This document shows positions 34,605-47,819 of a DNA stretch of 64,000 nucleotides, piece after piece (the first letter of the stretch is position 1; every line of letters starts with the position of its first letter). This DNA is from Phascolarctos cinereus (lineage: Eukaryota; Chordata; Mammalia; Diprotodontia; Phascolarctidae). The notes under the pieces are model-generated. The model made no database searches, was not told the origin of the DNA, and saw only the letters and a list, made by a program, of their open reading frames with translations. The position numbers were made by a program, and so were the translations under genes. The stretch covers positions 6,480,001-6,544,000 of the forward strand of contig NW_018344126.1 of assembly GCF_002099425.1 (NCBI RefSeq), in the 5' to 3' direction.

Positions 34605-34735
34605 ATAACAGCATTTTTCTACTAATAAAGAACTGGAAACAAGGTAGATGCTCATTAAATGAAGAATGCTAAACAAATTGTTGTACATGAATATAAAAAG
34701 GATATTACTGTTCTGTAAGAAACTGAACAAAATGA
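34605..34735 (+). mobile_element. L1 ORF2 C-terminal fragment
   Basis: 'aaagaactggaaacaaggtagatgctcattaaatgaagaatgctaaacaaattgttgtacatgaat' matches the ORF2 tail seen at 7680-7760. It is short and diverged. The following 34736-34790 ('tactaaacacatagtatatgccaga') is the module shared with the ancient unnamed repeat. Confidence 0.65.
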
Positions 34736-34880
34736 GTCAATGAACAAAAATTTACTAAACACATAGTATATGCCAGATAGTGTGCTGGGATACACACTCA
34801 TATATGTGTACATATAATTACATGTACATATACACACACTTGTGTATATGTATATTAAGTTTATATCTATATCTATCTGA

Positions 34881-34934
34881 ATCCATCCATCCATCCATCC
34901 ATCCATCCATCCATCCATCCATCCATCCATCCAT
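34881..34934. repeat. (ATCC)n microsatellite, about 13 units
   Basis: Uninterrupted ATCC repeats. Reading either strand gives tandem SIHP or MDGW peptides, an artefact of the repeat. Confidence 0.97.
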
Positions 34935-35039
34935 CTCTCTGTCTACCTACCTATCTATTTTTCTATCTCTTTGTTTTTCATCAATGATCACCTTGAGGCA
35001 TATGACTTGAAGTGAAATAGTTGGGTTAAAGGGTTTAGA

Positions 35040-38000
35040 AATTTTATTTTTTTAATAAAAATATTTATAAAATTTATATTATGTTATATATTATTTTCTA
35101 TATAAAATTTATTACATATTATATAATACATTTTACATTTACAAAATTTTATTAAAATGTATAAAATATTTTTATAAATATAAATTTTATTTATTTATCT
35201 GCATAATTCCCAATTGCTTTACAATGATTGTACTAATCCACAGTTCCATCAATATGGATTAGTATGACTGTCTTTCCACAACTCTTCTATCTTTGACTAT
35301 TCCTTTCTTTTTAAAATCTACTTTGCTAATTTGTTGAATGTGAGGTGAAACCACTGAGTTGTTTTGATTTTCATTTTTATATTACTGATTTTGTGCATTT
35401 TTTCATAAATGAGTTAATACATTGTAATTCTTCTTTAGAGAATTGCTTTGCATACCCTTTGAACAACTGTCTTTTAGAGAATTATTTTTGGTTTTACACA
35501 TTTCTGTTATCTATATAGCTTTGATATAAACCCTTTATCACAGATAAGGGAAGAATTTCTTTTATAGAAATTTGTTTCCTAATTGATTATTTCCTTTTTT
35601 GTCTAATATGCAATAATTTTGACTTTTTGTGATAGCTTTTTAAATTCATATAAACAGAATAATGTATTTTATATTTTGTAATTGCCTTTATCCCTTGTTT
35701 TCTTAAGAATGCATGTCCTATCCATAGCTGTGAAAATGACATGATTTGATTTTCTTCTGTTTCTTCATTGTGATGTGTTCTTTAAAATTCAAATCATATA
35801 TCCATTTTGAATTTGGTGTAAACTATAGTATAACATATTGGTCAAAGTCTAATTTCTGATAGATTGTTTTCCAGTTTCCCAGAATTTATATTCAATAGAT
35901 ACTTCTTGCATATTTTGGGGTTTATCAAATACTGGGTTGTTGAGTTCCATTATGATTCTTCTTTATATAATCTACTTTATTAGTGTTTCTTTTTCTATTT
36001 TTTTAAGTCTTTGCCAAATATTTTTGTTGATTGCTGCTTTATAACATAATTTGAGGTGTGGAAATTTGTCTTCCACTTTATTCACACATTTAAAAAATAT
36101 TTGTATGAATATACCAAGTTTTATTCCTTCAAATGAGTTTCATTATAAATTTTATTTGCTTTATAAAGTATTTAGTTGACAGTTTGATTGCTATAGCACT
36201 AACTTTTAAAATAAATTCTGGTAGGATTATTATTTTTATTATGTAGAAATAAACTAGATATGAGTACTGAATATTCCACTAATTACTTATGTTCTTCATT
36301 TCCTTAGGGAGTCTTTCATTATTGAAGTATTGCCTTTAAAATGATAGACTGATTCACAGATATATTAGATATTCTGTAATTATTTTAAATGGGATTCAAC
36401 TTTCTACAATTGTATTGATTATTGAACAATGCAATTTAATTTTGTTGTGCAATTGAATTGATCATTGAACTGTTTAACTCAAAAATATTAAAGTTTCTTG
36501 AGATAACTTAAAATATATAAAAGTAATATAAAATTGTATATATTTTTAAAATCAAATAATTCTTTACCATTCTTTTACTACATTTCATTGTAATGATTTC
36601 CCATATTCTGGGAAAACAAAGACAATTGAAGTGATTAGTTTAAAGATTTTATTTTGTGTAATTAAACACAATTCTTTTTTTCTATAATTACTGCAGAAAA
36701 TATAATTTTCATTAAAACTAGGAAATTTAGGTAGTATAACACATTTTGGATTTTAAAAAGAGTGATTTGTTTGTATCCAATAGGAAAAATTAAATTAAAA
36801 TATTTGAAGACAGGTGTTATTTACTTAGTAGCCTGAATTTTTTTAAGCTATTAACTCAATTAGTTACTTTGTTGATTATCTCAGAATTTATAAATCATTT
36901 ATCACATCATCATTAAAATATGGATGTCCTTGGATCCTCATTATGTATCTTCATGCTTGTAATTGTTTTTCTATTGCATTATCACTGTTACTAAGATTTT
37001 TCGAACTCTCACAGGTAACATCCTTATTTTGCCCCTCCATTTATTGGGAAAACTTTTAGTGAATCTTTTTGTTTTAGGCACTTTTATGATATTAAAAAAA
37101 AACTCTCTTGGCTTATGCATTGTTGGATTTTTAGCATATATTAATATTGTCCATTGTCAAACATCTTTTCTGCATTCATTGAGATCATGATATGCTTTTG
37201 GATATTTTTGTTTTTAATATGATTCATTATGTTGATTTTTCCCCTAATGTTGAACTATTTTTGCTTCCTTAGTATAAACCCAGCTTTGTCCTAATAAATG
37301 GCATGGGAGAAAAATTGGCATGTAATTTTTCTATAATTTTATTTTAAAATGTTTACATGAATATCCATGAACAGTAATGGTCTATAGTTCACTTTCTTTG
37401 CAGTATAATACTCTGTTTTAATTTTTAGATTGTTTCTTTTCTCAATTATTGAGACATTTGTTAGTGTTCTACATTTATGCATGTCAATGTTGTTCATTAT
37501 ATACATGTATATGTTCTAGTATATTATACACATGTGAAAATATTTTGTGAAATATTGGTATTAATTTCTTCCTTAAATTTTTTCTTAAGTTTGATAGAAT
37601 CTAAATGTAAATCCATCTGGATCTTGGAGTTCCCTTTCTTCTTGCTTTGGCTATTCTTTTGTGAAAAGGTCTATTTCCTTTTCTGAAATTGGATTTTTGA
37701 AAAAAAAAATCTCTTTTTGGTTTTCTGATAATCTGGATACTTTTTTAATAATAATCCTCCATTTCTTTTGTTTTTTCTTACTGTTGTTGACATATAATTA
37801 TGCATTATCAGCTATTATTCTTTATTTCATCTGTTTTTGTTGTGACTCTACCTTATCTTTTTGTTTTTGTTGATTTGATATTTCCATGTTATTTATAATC
37901 AGGATTACTAAAAGTTTATGCCAATTTTATTAGTATTTTTTGAAAAAAACTGTTTTCCATTTTGTTTTCAGTTCAATAATCAAGTTGAATTCCAATTAAT

Positions 38001-39300
38001 CTATTACTTTTTTCATTTTTAAGATTTCCTTTTTTGTGATCATTTTTGGATAATTTCTTGAGTTTTGATTTTTTAATTATATTATCAATTCTTTAATTAT
38101 AGCTTTCTTATGTTAATGTATGTTTTAAGAAATAAAATATATCCTCTGAGAAATGCTTTAGCTGTATTACAGAAATACATTTTCTCAACATTATCATTGT
38201 CTTTCACATAGTAATAATTTATTTCAAGCATTTGTTCTTTGACTCAATGGTTACATATGATTTCATTGTCATGTCTCCAATTAGTATTGTATATTTTGTC
38301 TGTGCTCTCAGAAACTGATACTGCTTTTTAAAAATTATAGTCTATAAACAATGGGTTTAATATTTCCACTTTTTAATTATTTTTGCAATTTATCTCTACA
38401 TTTAGGTATATGCATATGAATACATATGTGTATATATGTATGTTTTCATATGTGTATGTGTGTATATATACATATATGAAGAGAGAGAGACATTTTTAGG
38501 TGTAACAGTTCCACTTGATAGAGGAATATGTGTATTGTATTGGCCTTATTTAAAAATGAAACACCATAAGTCTTTTAGCTCTAATTTTTATAATTTTTGG
38601 TTTATTTCAATATTTTTCAATGTTTATCCTTCTATTACATTTGCCTAACTTACACCAGTAAATATACTCTTTTTGTGGCTACCCATTTTTTTTGGCAGTT
38701 TAGTTAATTTATTTTTTTCCATTATTAATATAGATTATATGATATTTGGAGCATCCAAATTTAATACCGATTTTAGTTTGATATTTATGGCTACTTCAAA
38801 TATAATGTAATTTCCTTGCTTATCTTTATATTTTGCATTTTTGTTTTTAGTTTCCTTGAGAGCATTATAACCTTTGATTTTTTTTTTAGATTTGTGTGAT
38901 ACACAGTATATTTCATTCAAACTCCTCATTCTTATTTCATGCATGCCTTTGCTTGACATATGTATTTCTCATAAGCAATATATTGCAGGATTTTGTTTTG
39001 CTCATTCCCTTTAGATTTAAAGTTCTGCAAAGTAGATTTATGTTTGCCTCCATTTTCTCTAATATTTGTTATTGGAATATTTTTGTTCATTTGTTTCCCA
39101 TCCTATTTTTTATTACTTCATCCTCATGACTGGATCAACTTTGATGCAAAGAGATTTTCACTAAGTCTTTGCCCATCCCTCTTCCTGTCCACTTATGAAA
39201 CCCTTTCTCTGGTTTTGGGGTTTTGCTTTATTAATTTTTTTTCTTCTTACTTTTATTATACTACCTAATTCTTCCCTCTCTTCCCCTTCTCCATCTCAAT
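35040..39300 (-). mobile_element. very old L1 LINE, nearly full ORF2 span
   Basis: Complement L1 landmarks appear in order: 'ataattcccaattgctttacaatgattgtactaatccacagttccatc' and 'gtgaggtgaaaccactgagttg' (ORF2 tail), 'ttcattgagatcatgatatg' (RT region near 37180), and a weak endonuclease frame at 38959-38735 with KQGNYIIFEVAIN and LNLDAPN. Around 36300-36950 the match is poor, probably an insertion or decayed linker. No functional frame remains, and divergence is far greater than at 14.6-19.9 kb. Confidence 0.7.
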
Positions 39301-39439
39301 TAAATTTTTTTAAATTTTTACTTTAATCTCTATATTATTTTATATACTGTGATAGATTAATTGTTCTCAATTTTATTTATTTTGTTGTTATTTGGAAGAT
39401 CGTTTCCCTTTCTATTGTTATTTCTTGTTTGTGTTATTT

Positions 39440-41340
39440 TATTTTAAGTAATCTATTTATCTGTGTGGTTTTAGTTTATAGTCTTCAACTTTGCTAAATT
39501 TATTAATCACACAAATTAGCATCTTTGGTGATTCTCTAAGATTTTCCAAGTGAATAATAGTGCTGTTGGCACACAGGGATTTTTTTCTCCTCTTTGCCTA
39601 TGTTTACATCTTTAACTTGTTTTTTTTATTTCCATTGTTGGAATTTCTAGAAAAAACATAAATAATAACAATAAGAATAAAACTTTTGTTTAACCCCTGT
39701 ATTTTTAGGAAAGTTTTCTAGCATATTGCAAATAATATTTACTTTTGGTTTTAAATATATGTGCTGTGATACTAATGGTTCCTCTATACCTGTTAGTGGT
39801 TTTCCTAATGCTGAATTTTCTATGCCTCCTTAATATAAATCAACCTTAGCCAAATGATTGATTTCTTGGATAAATTTCTATATTCTAATTGAAAGACTTT
39901 TATTTTGAAAATTTGAATTGATGTTCTCCTTCTTTGCTATGTGTGTTCCCACTTTAAATATTACTGTTATATTTGTCTCACAAATCTTGTAGAGTTGTTT
40001 CTTACTTAATTTTTGAGGATAATCTGTACTGGTACTAGTTCTTTAAAATTTTGATAGAATTTTCTTGTAAACTCATGAAGACCAGAAGTTTCCCCCTCCC
40101 TTTTTGCTAATTCTTTTACAACTAATTCAATTTGCTTTTATGAGTTTGAACTACTTGAAATCTTTAATTTTTTTGTCTATTTGTCTGCATACTTTATATT
40201 TTGAAGGTATTCTTTATTTATTTTGAATTCTCAGTCTTTTTTTTTCTCACATAACTACATGGTAGGTTCTGATAATTATTTTTTGTTTCTTTTATTTGGT
40301 TGTGATCTCACCTCATAAATTTATTATTTGTATTGATTGCATTCTCTGTATTTTGTTAATCAGATTGGCTAAGTGTTTATCAATTCTATTAGTTTTTTTT
40401 CCAAAACAACAGCTTTAATTTTCATTATTTCTATAGTCTTTTTGGATTCCAACATATCTATTTCTTCTTAAATTTTCAATATTTCCTCTCATGATTATTT
40501 TGATTTTATTTTTACTTCTAATGTTTAAATGCATAATCAACTTATTAACCTTCCATTTTATTCTTTGTTAATGAATGCTCTTGGGATATGATTTTCCCCT
40601 GGGGGACTGCATTATTGGCATCACCAAAATTTTGGTACACTGTTTCATTTTTTATAATTTCATTCACATAATTATTAATTGTTTCTTTTATTTGTTCTTT
40701 GATCTGCTCATTACTTTTAATTTCATTTTTAAGTCTTCATTTGGGTTTCTGTCTTTAGTTTGTATTCATTGAACTCATGACTTTTTATTGAGTTATATTC
40801 TATAAAAGATGTGTTTTCTATTTCTGCCCTTTTACATTTATTTGTAACATTTCTCTGCACTAATGTACTGTCAATGTTTTGTGTAACTTATATATGGTGC
40901 CAAAGAAATAATTATATCCCTTATCTAGTCCCATTTACAAGATGTCATATTTCTTTTGGCTCTAAGTTCTCTAGAAATTTGTCTAATTTCATATTTTATT
41001 TTTTGTTTATCTTTTGCTTATATTTATCCAAAACTGAAAGAGGAACATAAAAGTCTCCTAATAGTATCATATTATCAATTACATCTTCTTGTAATTCTGT
41101 TTTTTTCCCTTATGAATTTAGAGGCCAATCCATTTGTAGTATGCAAATTTAATATTTATGTTGGTTTATTTTCTTTAATTCCTTTCAGCATACTACAATG
41201 TTTTGTTTCTATTTTATGTTGTGAATTTTTAATTTTGCTTTGTTTGATAGCACAATTACAATTCCTGCTCTTTGAATTTGAATCTTGCATGGGAAATTGT
41301 GTTCCAGTCCCTCATTTTTAGTATAAGTATGTCTTTTCTT
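39440..41340 (-). mobile_element. second very old L1 fragment, RT to endonuclease
   Basis: L1 landmarks restart from the RT region: 'agtttatagtcttcaactttgctaaattta' parallels 16570, then 'aagattttccaagtgaataatag', 'gttagtggttttcctaatgctgaatttt', and continues to an endonuclease-side region near 41300. Because RT landmarks occur twice on this strand (37.2 kb and 39.5-39.9 kb), this is a separate copy or a duplicated piece, not one element. Confidence 0.6.
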
Positions 41341-41344
41341 TTTA

Positions 41345-42000
41345 GCATTTTTATGACCAGTAAGTTGGAAGTATGACTATACATGCAACCACAGCTAGAA
41401 TGGGTGCCCAGGAAAGCTATCATCAGGAAGGGGGTCTCAATGACTGCCAGAGGATAGAAGGCTTGAGAAGAGAAAGCTTTAAAATAAAAGCAAGATTTTA
41501 CCTATAGAGGAGACATTCCAGAGAACAGTAAATGGGATGAGCAGCTTTAGAGTGGGATGTTGGAGCCAAGAGAATGAAAATAAGGTGTTATTCTTAAGTG
41601 GGGGGTGGAGAATAGAGTTTAAACAGGAATTCAGAATCACTGGGATGGGGAGGAGACAATAGTACAGAGTATGTTGATCACATTGAAGACTGAGTTCAGG
41701 TGGGTTATCATAAATACAGAGGTTTTAGTCTTAGGGTAGAGTTGTTCTAAGACTTTAAACAGTGGTGCATATCTGTGAAGGGGAAGGAGTATCCACTCTG
41801 TTGCAGGACAGGGTACCAAAAGTATGATGGAATAGGTCTAAGGAGTCCAAAATTCTGCCCTTTCTCCTAAGACAGGTATGGACAAGGCCATACATGAAAT
41901 GGATCCCCACTATGGCATTCCTCACAAGTGGTCTTGCAGCTTCTGCTTGACAATCTCTAAACAGGAGGAATTTACTTTTCTTTAGGAACCCAATGCCACT
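41345..42000. other. unclassified G/A-richer DNA, possibly repeat-derived
   Basis: Phrases such as 'gaggagacattccagagaac' and 'agagtgggatgttggagcc' have the style of the ancient unnamed repeat, but I cannot align them to another copy here. Confidence 0.3.
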
Positions 42001-42345
42001 TTTGAGAATCTCTAATCATTATGATGTTTTCCTAATATCAAAACTTGTCTCTTTACTTCATCCATTGCTTCCCCTGGGCATCCATTCTCTGCCCATGATA
42101 ATCAGGCAGAACATGTCTGATCTTTTCTTTATGTCACAATCCTTCAGATATTTGAAAAGAACTTGTATCCTCTGAATTTTCTCTTCTCCAGGATAAACCT
42201 CTCCAGTTCCATCAAGAGATCCTCACATGAGTAATCTTTTTATGATGGCACTGGCTATCCTCCATGCTTGGAATATATTTACTTCTCACCTCTGCCTCAC
42301 AGAAAACACATATTCCTCACAATATGAGACAGGGAACATGAATAT
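42000..42345 (-). mobile_element. CR1/L3 LINE fragment
   Basis: 'tccttcagatatttgaaaagaacttgtatcctctgaattttctcttctccaggataaacctctccagttcc', then 'caagagatcctcac', is the known CR1/L3 3'-region order, complement strand. No coding frame. Confidence 0.75.
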
Positions 42346-42354
42346 TATTAATTA

Positions 42355-42605
42355 CATTTTTACAAATGAGAAAACTAAAACTTTGGGAATAAAATCTCCT
42401 TGATTGGATATATGCCCATTAAGGGCAAAAACTTTTTTTTTTTGCTTTGTATCCATAGGTCCCATGACAGTAATTGTTACATAGTAGGTTTTTGATAAAT
42501 ACTTGTTGTTTGATTGGGGAGTAAAGTGATTTTCCATCATTGCTTAGCTGGTAAGTGATGAAGGCAAGATTTAAACATGGGTCTTCCTGAATCTGAATCT
42601 GTTCA
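42355..42605 (-). mobile_element. MIR SINE interrupted by an L2 piece
   Basis: Reverse MIR starts 'acaaatgagaaaactaaaactttggga' and resumes after 42520 as 'gtaaagtgattttccatcattgcttagctggtaagtgatgaaggcaagatttaaacatgggtcttcc'. Between them lies an L2 3' end. Confidence 0.65.
42415..42518 (+). mobile_element. L2 LINE 3' end inside a MIR
   Basis: 'attaagggcaaaaac...tgctttgtatccataggtcc', 'agtaattgttacatagtaggtttttgataaatacttgttg' match the L2 3' end. Confidence 0.7.
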
Positions 42606-42609
42606 CTGG

Positions 42610-42832
42610 CACTTCTCAAAGAGTGGTCTGGGGACCCTTGAGATTCCCCCAAGATGCTTTCAGGGGGTCTTCATAGTAAAAACTAGTTTTATAATAAGAT
42701 GATTTTAAGTTAAAATATGGTAAATAGTGATAGATATAATCATCATGAACAAAATGTCTTTAGGGGAGGAAATTCTAAGTAATTTTTAAGATGATAAAGG
42801 GGTCCTGAGACCAAAATGTTTGGGAATAACTG
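42610..42832. mobile_element. hAT-like non-autonomous DNA transposon (MITE)
   Basis: Imperfect terminal inverted repeats: the left end 'cacttctcaaagagtggtctggggaccct' and the complement of the right end 'cagttattcccaaacattttggtctcaggacccct' share the 'CANTTNTCNAA...GGTCT..GGACCC' pattern seen in mammalian hAT-Charlie-type elements. Interior AT-rich, non-coding. An 8-bp target duplication is not evident, so it is old. Confidence 0.55.
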
Positions 42833-42839
42833 AACTATA

Positions 42840-43178
42840 TAGTACCATTACTACCTCTTTGAATCTTCCAGGGTTGGCCAATCTCAGAATCCAATCCTAG
42901 ATCCAATTTATTCTTTTCCACAATATCTATATCATATAACATAGAACTAAGCAACCATGGTGAAAGTCTTAGGATTCTCATGATGAAGTATAACTCTGAG
43001 GTGATGTTTTCACCATATTAACCCTATGGAATCATTTGAAAAGGATGGAGTGGTTATAGTTTTCATTAACCTCACAGATCAGAATGATCACAATTACCTT
43101 GTTATATCTATATTTAAAGTCACAAGCGGCTTCAACAATGGGAGTTCGAGACAATTAGATTTTTTTTTTAAAGTCATG
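42840..43178. other. unique DNA
   Basis: No recognised feature. Confidence 0.35.
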
Positions 43179-43179
43179 G

Positions 43180-43512
43180 GGTATCTTCAGTGAACTTTAG
43201 GTCTAAAAAATGAACATCAGAATTGGCAGTTTTGAGATCATTAGTAACTTCAAAGAGAGAATCTTCAGTTGAATGAAAAGGGTAAAAAGACTGAAAAAAG
43301 GAAATAGAGGAGACTAGTTAAGACAACTTTTTTTCTATGAATTTAGAAGAGAAAGGGAAGAGAAATAAAGGATACAAGCTTGAGGGAATAGTGAGGTTAG
43401 TGAATATTTTTAAGCATCAGAGAGTCTTGGGCATGTTTGAAGGAAATAGATACAGGAATAATAAAGATATTAAATAGGAAATTTTCTAGATTAAAAATGA
43501 GAGAGAGGAGAA
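43180..43512 (+). repeat. ancient unnamed repeat, copy 2, left part
   Basis: 'gttttgagatcattagtaacttcaaagagagaatcttcagttgaatga' and the purine-rich continuation fit the same therian repeat as 21025 and 61955, as I recall the consensus. It stops at the L1 insertion (TSD copy at 43504-43512). Confidence 0.5.
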
Positions 43513-46500
43513 TTTTTTAATTTTTTTTAAATTTTCAGCATATGCTTTTAAAAGATTTTGAATTCCAAATGTTTTTCTCCCCCTCTCCCTTCCTACCCCC
43601 TCCCCAAGATGGCATGCAATCTGATTTAGGCTATACATCTATGATCATATTAAACATATTTCCATATTATTCACGTTGTGAAAGAAGAATCAGAAGAAAA
43701 GAGAAATACCATGAGAAAGAAGAAAAAAAGAGAGAAAATAATATGCTTCAGTCTCTTTCATACTGCATAGTTCTTTCTCTGGATGTGGATAACATATTCC
43801 ATCTTAAGTCTTTTAGAATTGTCTTAGCTAATTGTATTGCCGAGAAGAGCAAAGTCTATCAGAGTTGGCCACTGAACAGTGTTGCTGTTTTTGTGTGCAA
43901 TGTTCTCCTAGTTCTGCTCGCTTCACTCAACATCAGTTCATGTAAGTCTTTACAGGTTTTTCTAAAATCCACTTACTCATCATTTCTTATAGAAAAATAG
44001 TATTCCATTACATTCATACACCACAACTTGTTCAGCCATTCCCCAATTGATGGGCATCCCATCAATTTTCAGTTCTTTGGAACACAACATAGAGCTGCTA
44101 TAAATACTTTTGTACATGTCGGTCCTTTTTCCATTTTTATGATCTCCATGTAACACACACCTACTAGTGGTGTTGCTAGATCAAAGGGTATACACAATTT
44201 TACAGCCCTTTGGGCATAGTTCAAATTGTTCTCCATACTGGTTGGATCAGTTCACAATCCACCAACAATGCATTAGTGTTCCAGTTTTCCCACATCTTCT
44301 CTAACATTTATCATTTTTTTTTCTTATATTAGCCAATCTGATAAGTGTAATTTGGCACCTCAGAGTTGTTTTAATTTGCTTTTCTCCAATCAATAGTGAT
44401 TTAGAGCATTTTTTTAATATGACTATAGATAGCTTTAATTTCTTACTCTGAAAACTTCCTGTTCATATCATTTGACCATTTCTCAATGGGGGAATGACTT
44501 ATTTTCCTATAAATTTAACTCAATTCTCTTTATATTTTAGAAATGTGGCTTCTGTCAGAGAAACTGACTGTGAAAATTGTTTCCCAGTTTTCTGCTTTCC
44601 TTCTAATCCTGGTTACATTGGCTTTGTTTGCAAAAAGCTAAACAAAAAACCCTTAATTTAATATATTTAAAATTATTCATATTGCATTTCATAATGTTCT
44701 CTGTTTCCTGTTTGGTCATAAATTCTTCCCTTCTCCATAGATCTGACAGGTAAACTATTCCTTGCTCTTCTAATTTACTTATGGTATCACCCTTTTTGTC
44801 CAAATCATGTACCCATTTTGACTTTATCTTGGTATATGGTATAAGATGTTGGTCTATGCCTAGTTTCTGCCATACTATTTTCCAGTTTTCCCAGCAGTTT
44901 TTTGTCAAATACTGAGTTCTTATCCCAGAAGGTGGAGTCTTTGAGTTTATCAAACAGTAGATTACAATATCTATTGACTACTATGTCTTGTGTACCTAAC
45001 TTATTCCACTTATCAACTGCTCTGTTTCTTAGCCTGTACCAAATAGTTTTGATAATTGCTACTTTATAATACAATTTTAGATCTGGTGTGGCTAGGTCAC
45101 CTTCCCTTATTTTTTTTTTTATAATTCCCTTGAACCATGAACCTTTTGTTCTTCCAGATGAATTGCTATTATTTTTTTCTATCTTTGTAAATTTTTTTGG
45201 TAGTTTGGTATGACACTGAGTAAGTAAATTAATTTAGGTAAAATTGTCATTTTTCTTATGTTAGCTCAGCCTACCCGTGAGCAGCTAATATTTATTTAGA
45301 TGTGATTTTATTTGTGTGAAAAGTTGTTTTCCTTTTTTTTTTTTTGTAGTTGTATATATGTAGTTCCTGGGTTTGTCTCAGCAGGTAGACTCCCACATGT
45401 TTTATGCTGTCTACAGTGATTTTAAATGAAATTTCTCTTTCTATCTCTTGCTGCTGGGCTTTGTTGGTAATATATAGAAATGCCAATGATTTATGTGGGT
45501 TACTTTAATGTCCTGCAACTTTGCTAAAGTAGTTAATCATTTCAAGGAGTTTTTCAGTTGATTCTCTAGGATCCTGTAAGTATGCCACCATATCATCTAC
45601 AAAATGTGATAGCTTTGTTTCCTCATTGCCTACTCTGCTTCCTTCAATTTCTTTTTCTTCTCTTACTGCTAGAGCTAACATTTCTAGTACAATATCGAGT
45701 AATAATGAAGATAATAGGCATCCTTCTTACACTCCTGATCTTATTGGGAAAGTGTCTAGCTTATCCTCATTACATATAATGCTTGGTGATGGTTTTAGAT
45801 AGATGCTACTTATCATTTTAAGGAAAACTACATCTATTCCTATGCTCTCTAGTGGTTTTTTTTTTAAACAGGAATGAGTGCTGTATTTTGTCAAAAGCTT
45901 TTTATGCATCTATTGAGATAATCATATGGTTTCTGTTAATTCTGTTATTGATAGGGTCTATTATGCTGATAGTTTTCCTGATATTGAACCAGTTCTGCAT
46001 TCCTGGTATAAATCCCAGGTCAGAGTGTATTATCTTCATGATACTTTTGTATCATGCTGTAGTCTCTTTCCTAATATATTTAATTTTTTGCATCAATATT
46101 CATTAGGGAAATTGGTCTATAATTTTCTTTCTCTGTTTTGGCTCTTCCTGGCTTAGGTATCAACACCATATTTGTATCATAAGAAGAATTTGGTAGGACT
46201 ATTTCTTTGCCAGTTTTTCCAAATAGTTTATATAGTATTGAAATTAATTACTCTTTAAAGGTTTGGTAGAATTCACTTGTAAATCCATCTGACCCTGGAA
46301 ATTTTTTCTTAGGGAGTTTATTGATGATTTCTTCAATTTATTTATTTTTTGAAATGGGGTTAAATATTTTATTTCCTCTTCTGTTAATCTGTCAGATATT
46401 GTCAGATATATTGGCATGCAGTTGAGCAAAATAGCTCCTAAATTTGCTTTAATTTCCTCTTCATTGGTGGTGAATTCATCCTTTTCATTTTTGACATTGG

Positions 46501-47286
46501 TAATTTGCTTTCTTCTTTCTTTTTTTAAATCAAGTTAACTTAAATTTTATCTATGTTATTGGTTTTTTTTTTAAATAAAACCAGCTCTTAGTTTTATTTT
46601 TTAGTTCAATAGTTTTATTAATTTCATTTTTTTATCTCTCCCTTGATTTTCAAAATTTCTAATTAGGTATTTAATTGGGGATTTTTATTTCATTTTTTTT
46701 AGTTTGTTTTTTAGTTGCATACCTGATTCATTGATTTTCTCTATTTTATTCTGGTAAGTATTTAGAGATAAAATTTCCCCTACATACTGCTTTGACTGCA
46801 TCTCATTAGCTGTAGTATGTTATTTCATTATCACCATTCTCTTTGATGAAGTTGTTGGTTGTTTCTATGATTTGTTGCTTGACTCAATCATTCTTTAGGA
46901 TTAGATTATTTAGTTTCCAATTAATTATTAGTATATTTTTCCATAGCCTTCTATTACATGTAGCTCTTACATCATGATCTGAAAAGGATACATTTAATAT
47001 CTCTGCCTTTCTGAATTGGATTGTGAGGTTTTTATGCCCTAGCACATGGTGAGTTTTTGTGTAGGTGCCATGTACCACTGAAAAAAAGGTATATTCCTGT
47101 CTATCCACATTCAATTTTCTTGAAAGGTCTACTATATCTAACTTATACAAAATTCTATTCATCCCCTTAACTTCTTTCTTGTTTATTTTGTGGTTAGATT
47201 TATCTAGTTCTGACAGGAAGAGGTTGAGGTCTCTCACTAGTATAGTTTTGTTACCTATTTCTTCCTGTAACTCGCTTAACTTCTCC
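43513..47286 (-). mobile_element. L1 LINE, 5'-truncated, with 9-bp TSD
   Basis: Minus-strand order: endonuclease (47237-46884, with RDLNLFLSELDKSNHKINKKEVK, EYTFFSVVHGTYTKTHHVLGH and FSDHD), linker, RT pieces (LESIGIDVVFLKMISSIYLKPSPSIICNEDKL at 45909-45727), thumb, C-terminal region (44953-44603, VYLSDLWRREEFMTKQETENI) and 3'UTR. Truncation is inside the endonuclease. The flanking 9-mer agaggagaa occurs at 43504-43512 and 47287-47295. Its KIDH motif reads KTHH, and many stops and frameshifts show it is inactive and older than the 14.6-kb copy. Confidence 0.92.
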
Positions 47287-47720
47287 AGAGGAGAAATGTT
47301 AATTTGGGCAACCTATTGGAAAAGAGGAAAGGAAATGGATTCAAGCATACATAAAAAAAGGTTGAACTTGGTAAGGAGAAGGGTTATCTCCTTATCAGAA
47401 ACTGAGCAGGGTGGGGGAAGAGTAGTAAAGAATAAGGGATGATATTGAGGACTCTTTAGAAGAAAAGGTGAGAAGAGGGAGCTTATGGCTAATGGTCTTA
47501 GGAAACTATGGTAGTACTTGGCATTGCAGTTTAAATAGTGAGGGGAGAGGGAAGAGTGAAAGACTTAAGCAGAAAGTAGAAGGCTTGGAATGTGCTAGTA
47601 AAGAATGAGGTAGAGATTCAGTTAGGAAAAAAACAAGAAAGATTGAATTGCCACTATGAGGGTCCATTTGAGATTAAATAGCATAGATTTTCATTGTACA
47701 CTATCAAATTGGTTGTATGG
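47287..47720 (+). repeat. ancient unnamed repeat, copy 2, right part
   Basis: Purine-rich sequence such as 'ggttgaacttggtaaggagaagggttatctccttatcagaaactgagc' and 'gccactatgagggtccatttgagattaaatagcatagattttca' continues the left part at 43180-43512. The empty site is rebuilt simply by removing the L1 and one TSD copy, which supports that they were once contiguous. Confidence 0.5.
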
Positions 47721-47819
47721 CTTCTACTTCTACTCAGTGGCATGTTAGTACAAGGAAAGGATGTGGAATTATTCACCAGTAGTGATCACCTTGAAACAAT
47801 GTCAAAATCATACAATGTC

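Noticed and set aside
34881-34934. Regular short repeats that might suggest a CRISPR array
   Set aside because: Units are 4 bp (ATCC) with no spacers; it is a microsatellite in a mammalian genome.
43542-44000. 152-codon plus-strand frame
   Set aside because: It lies antisense across an L1 3'UTR and ORF2 tail, with pyrimidine-tract-driven composition.
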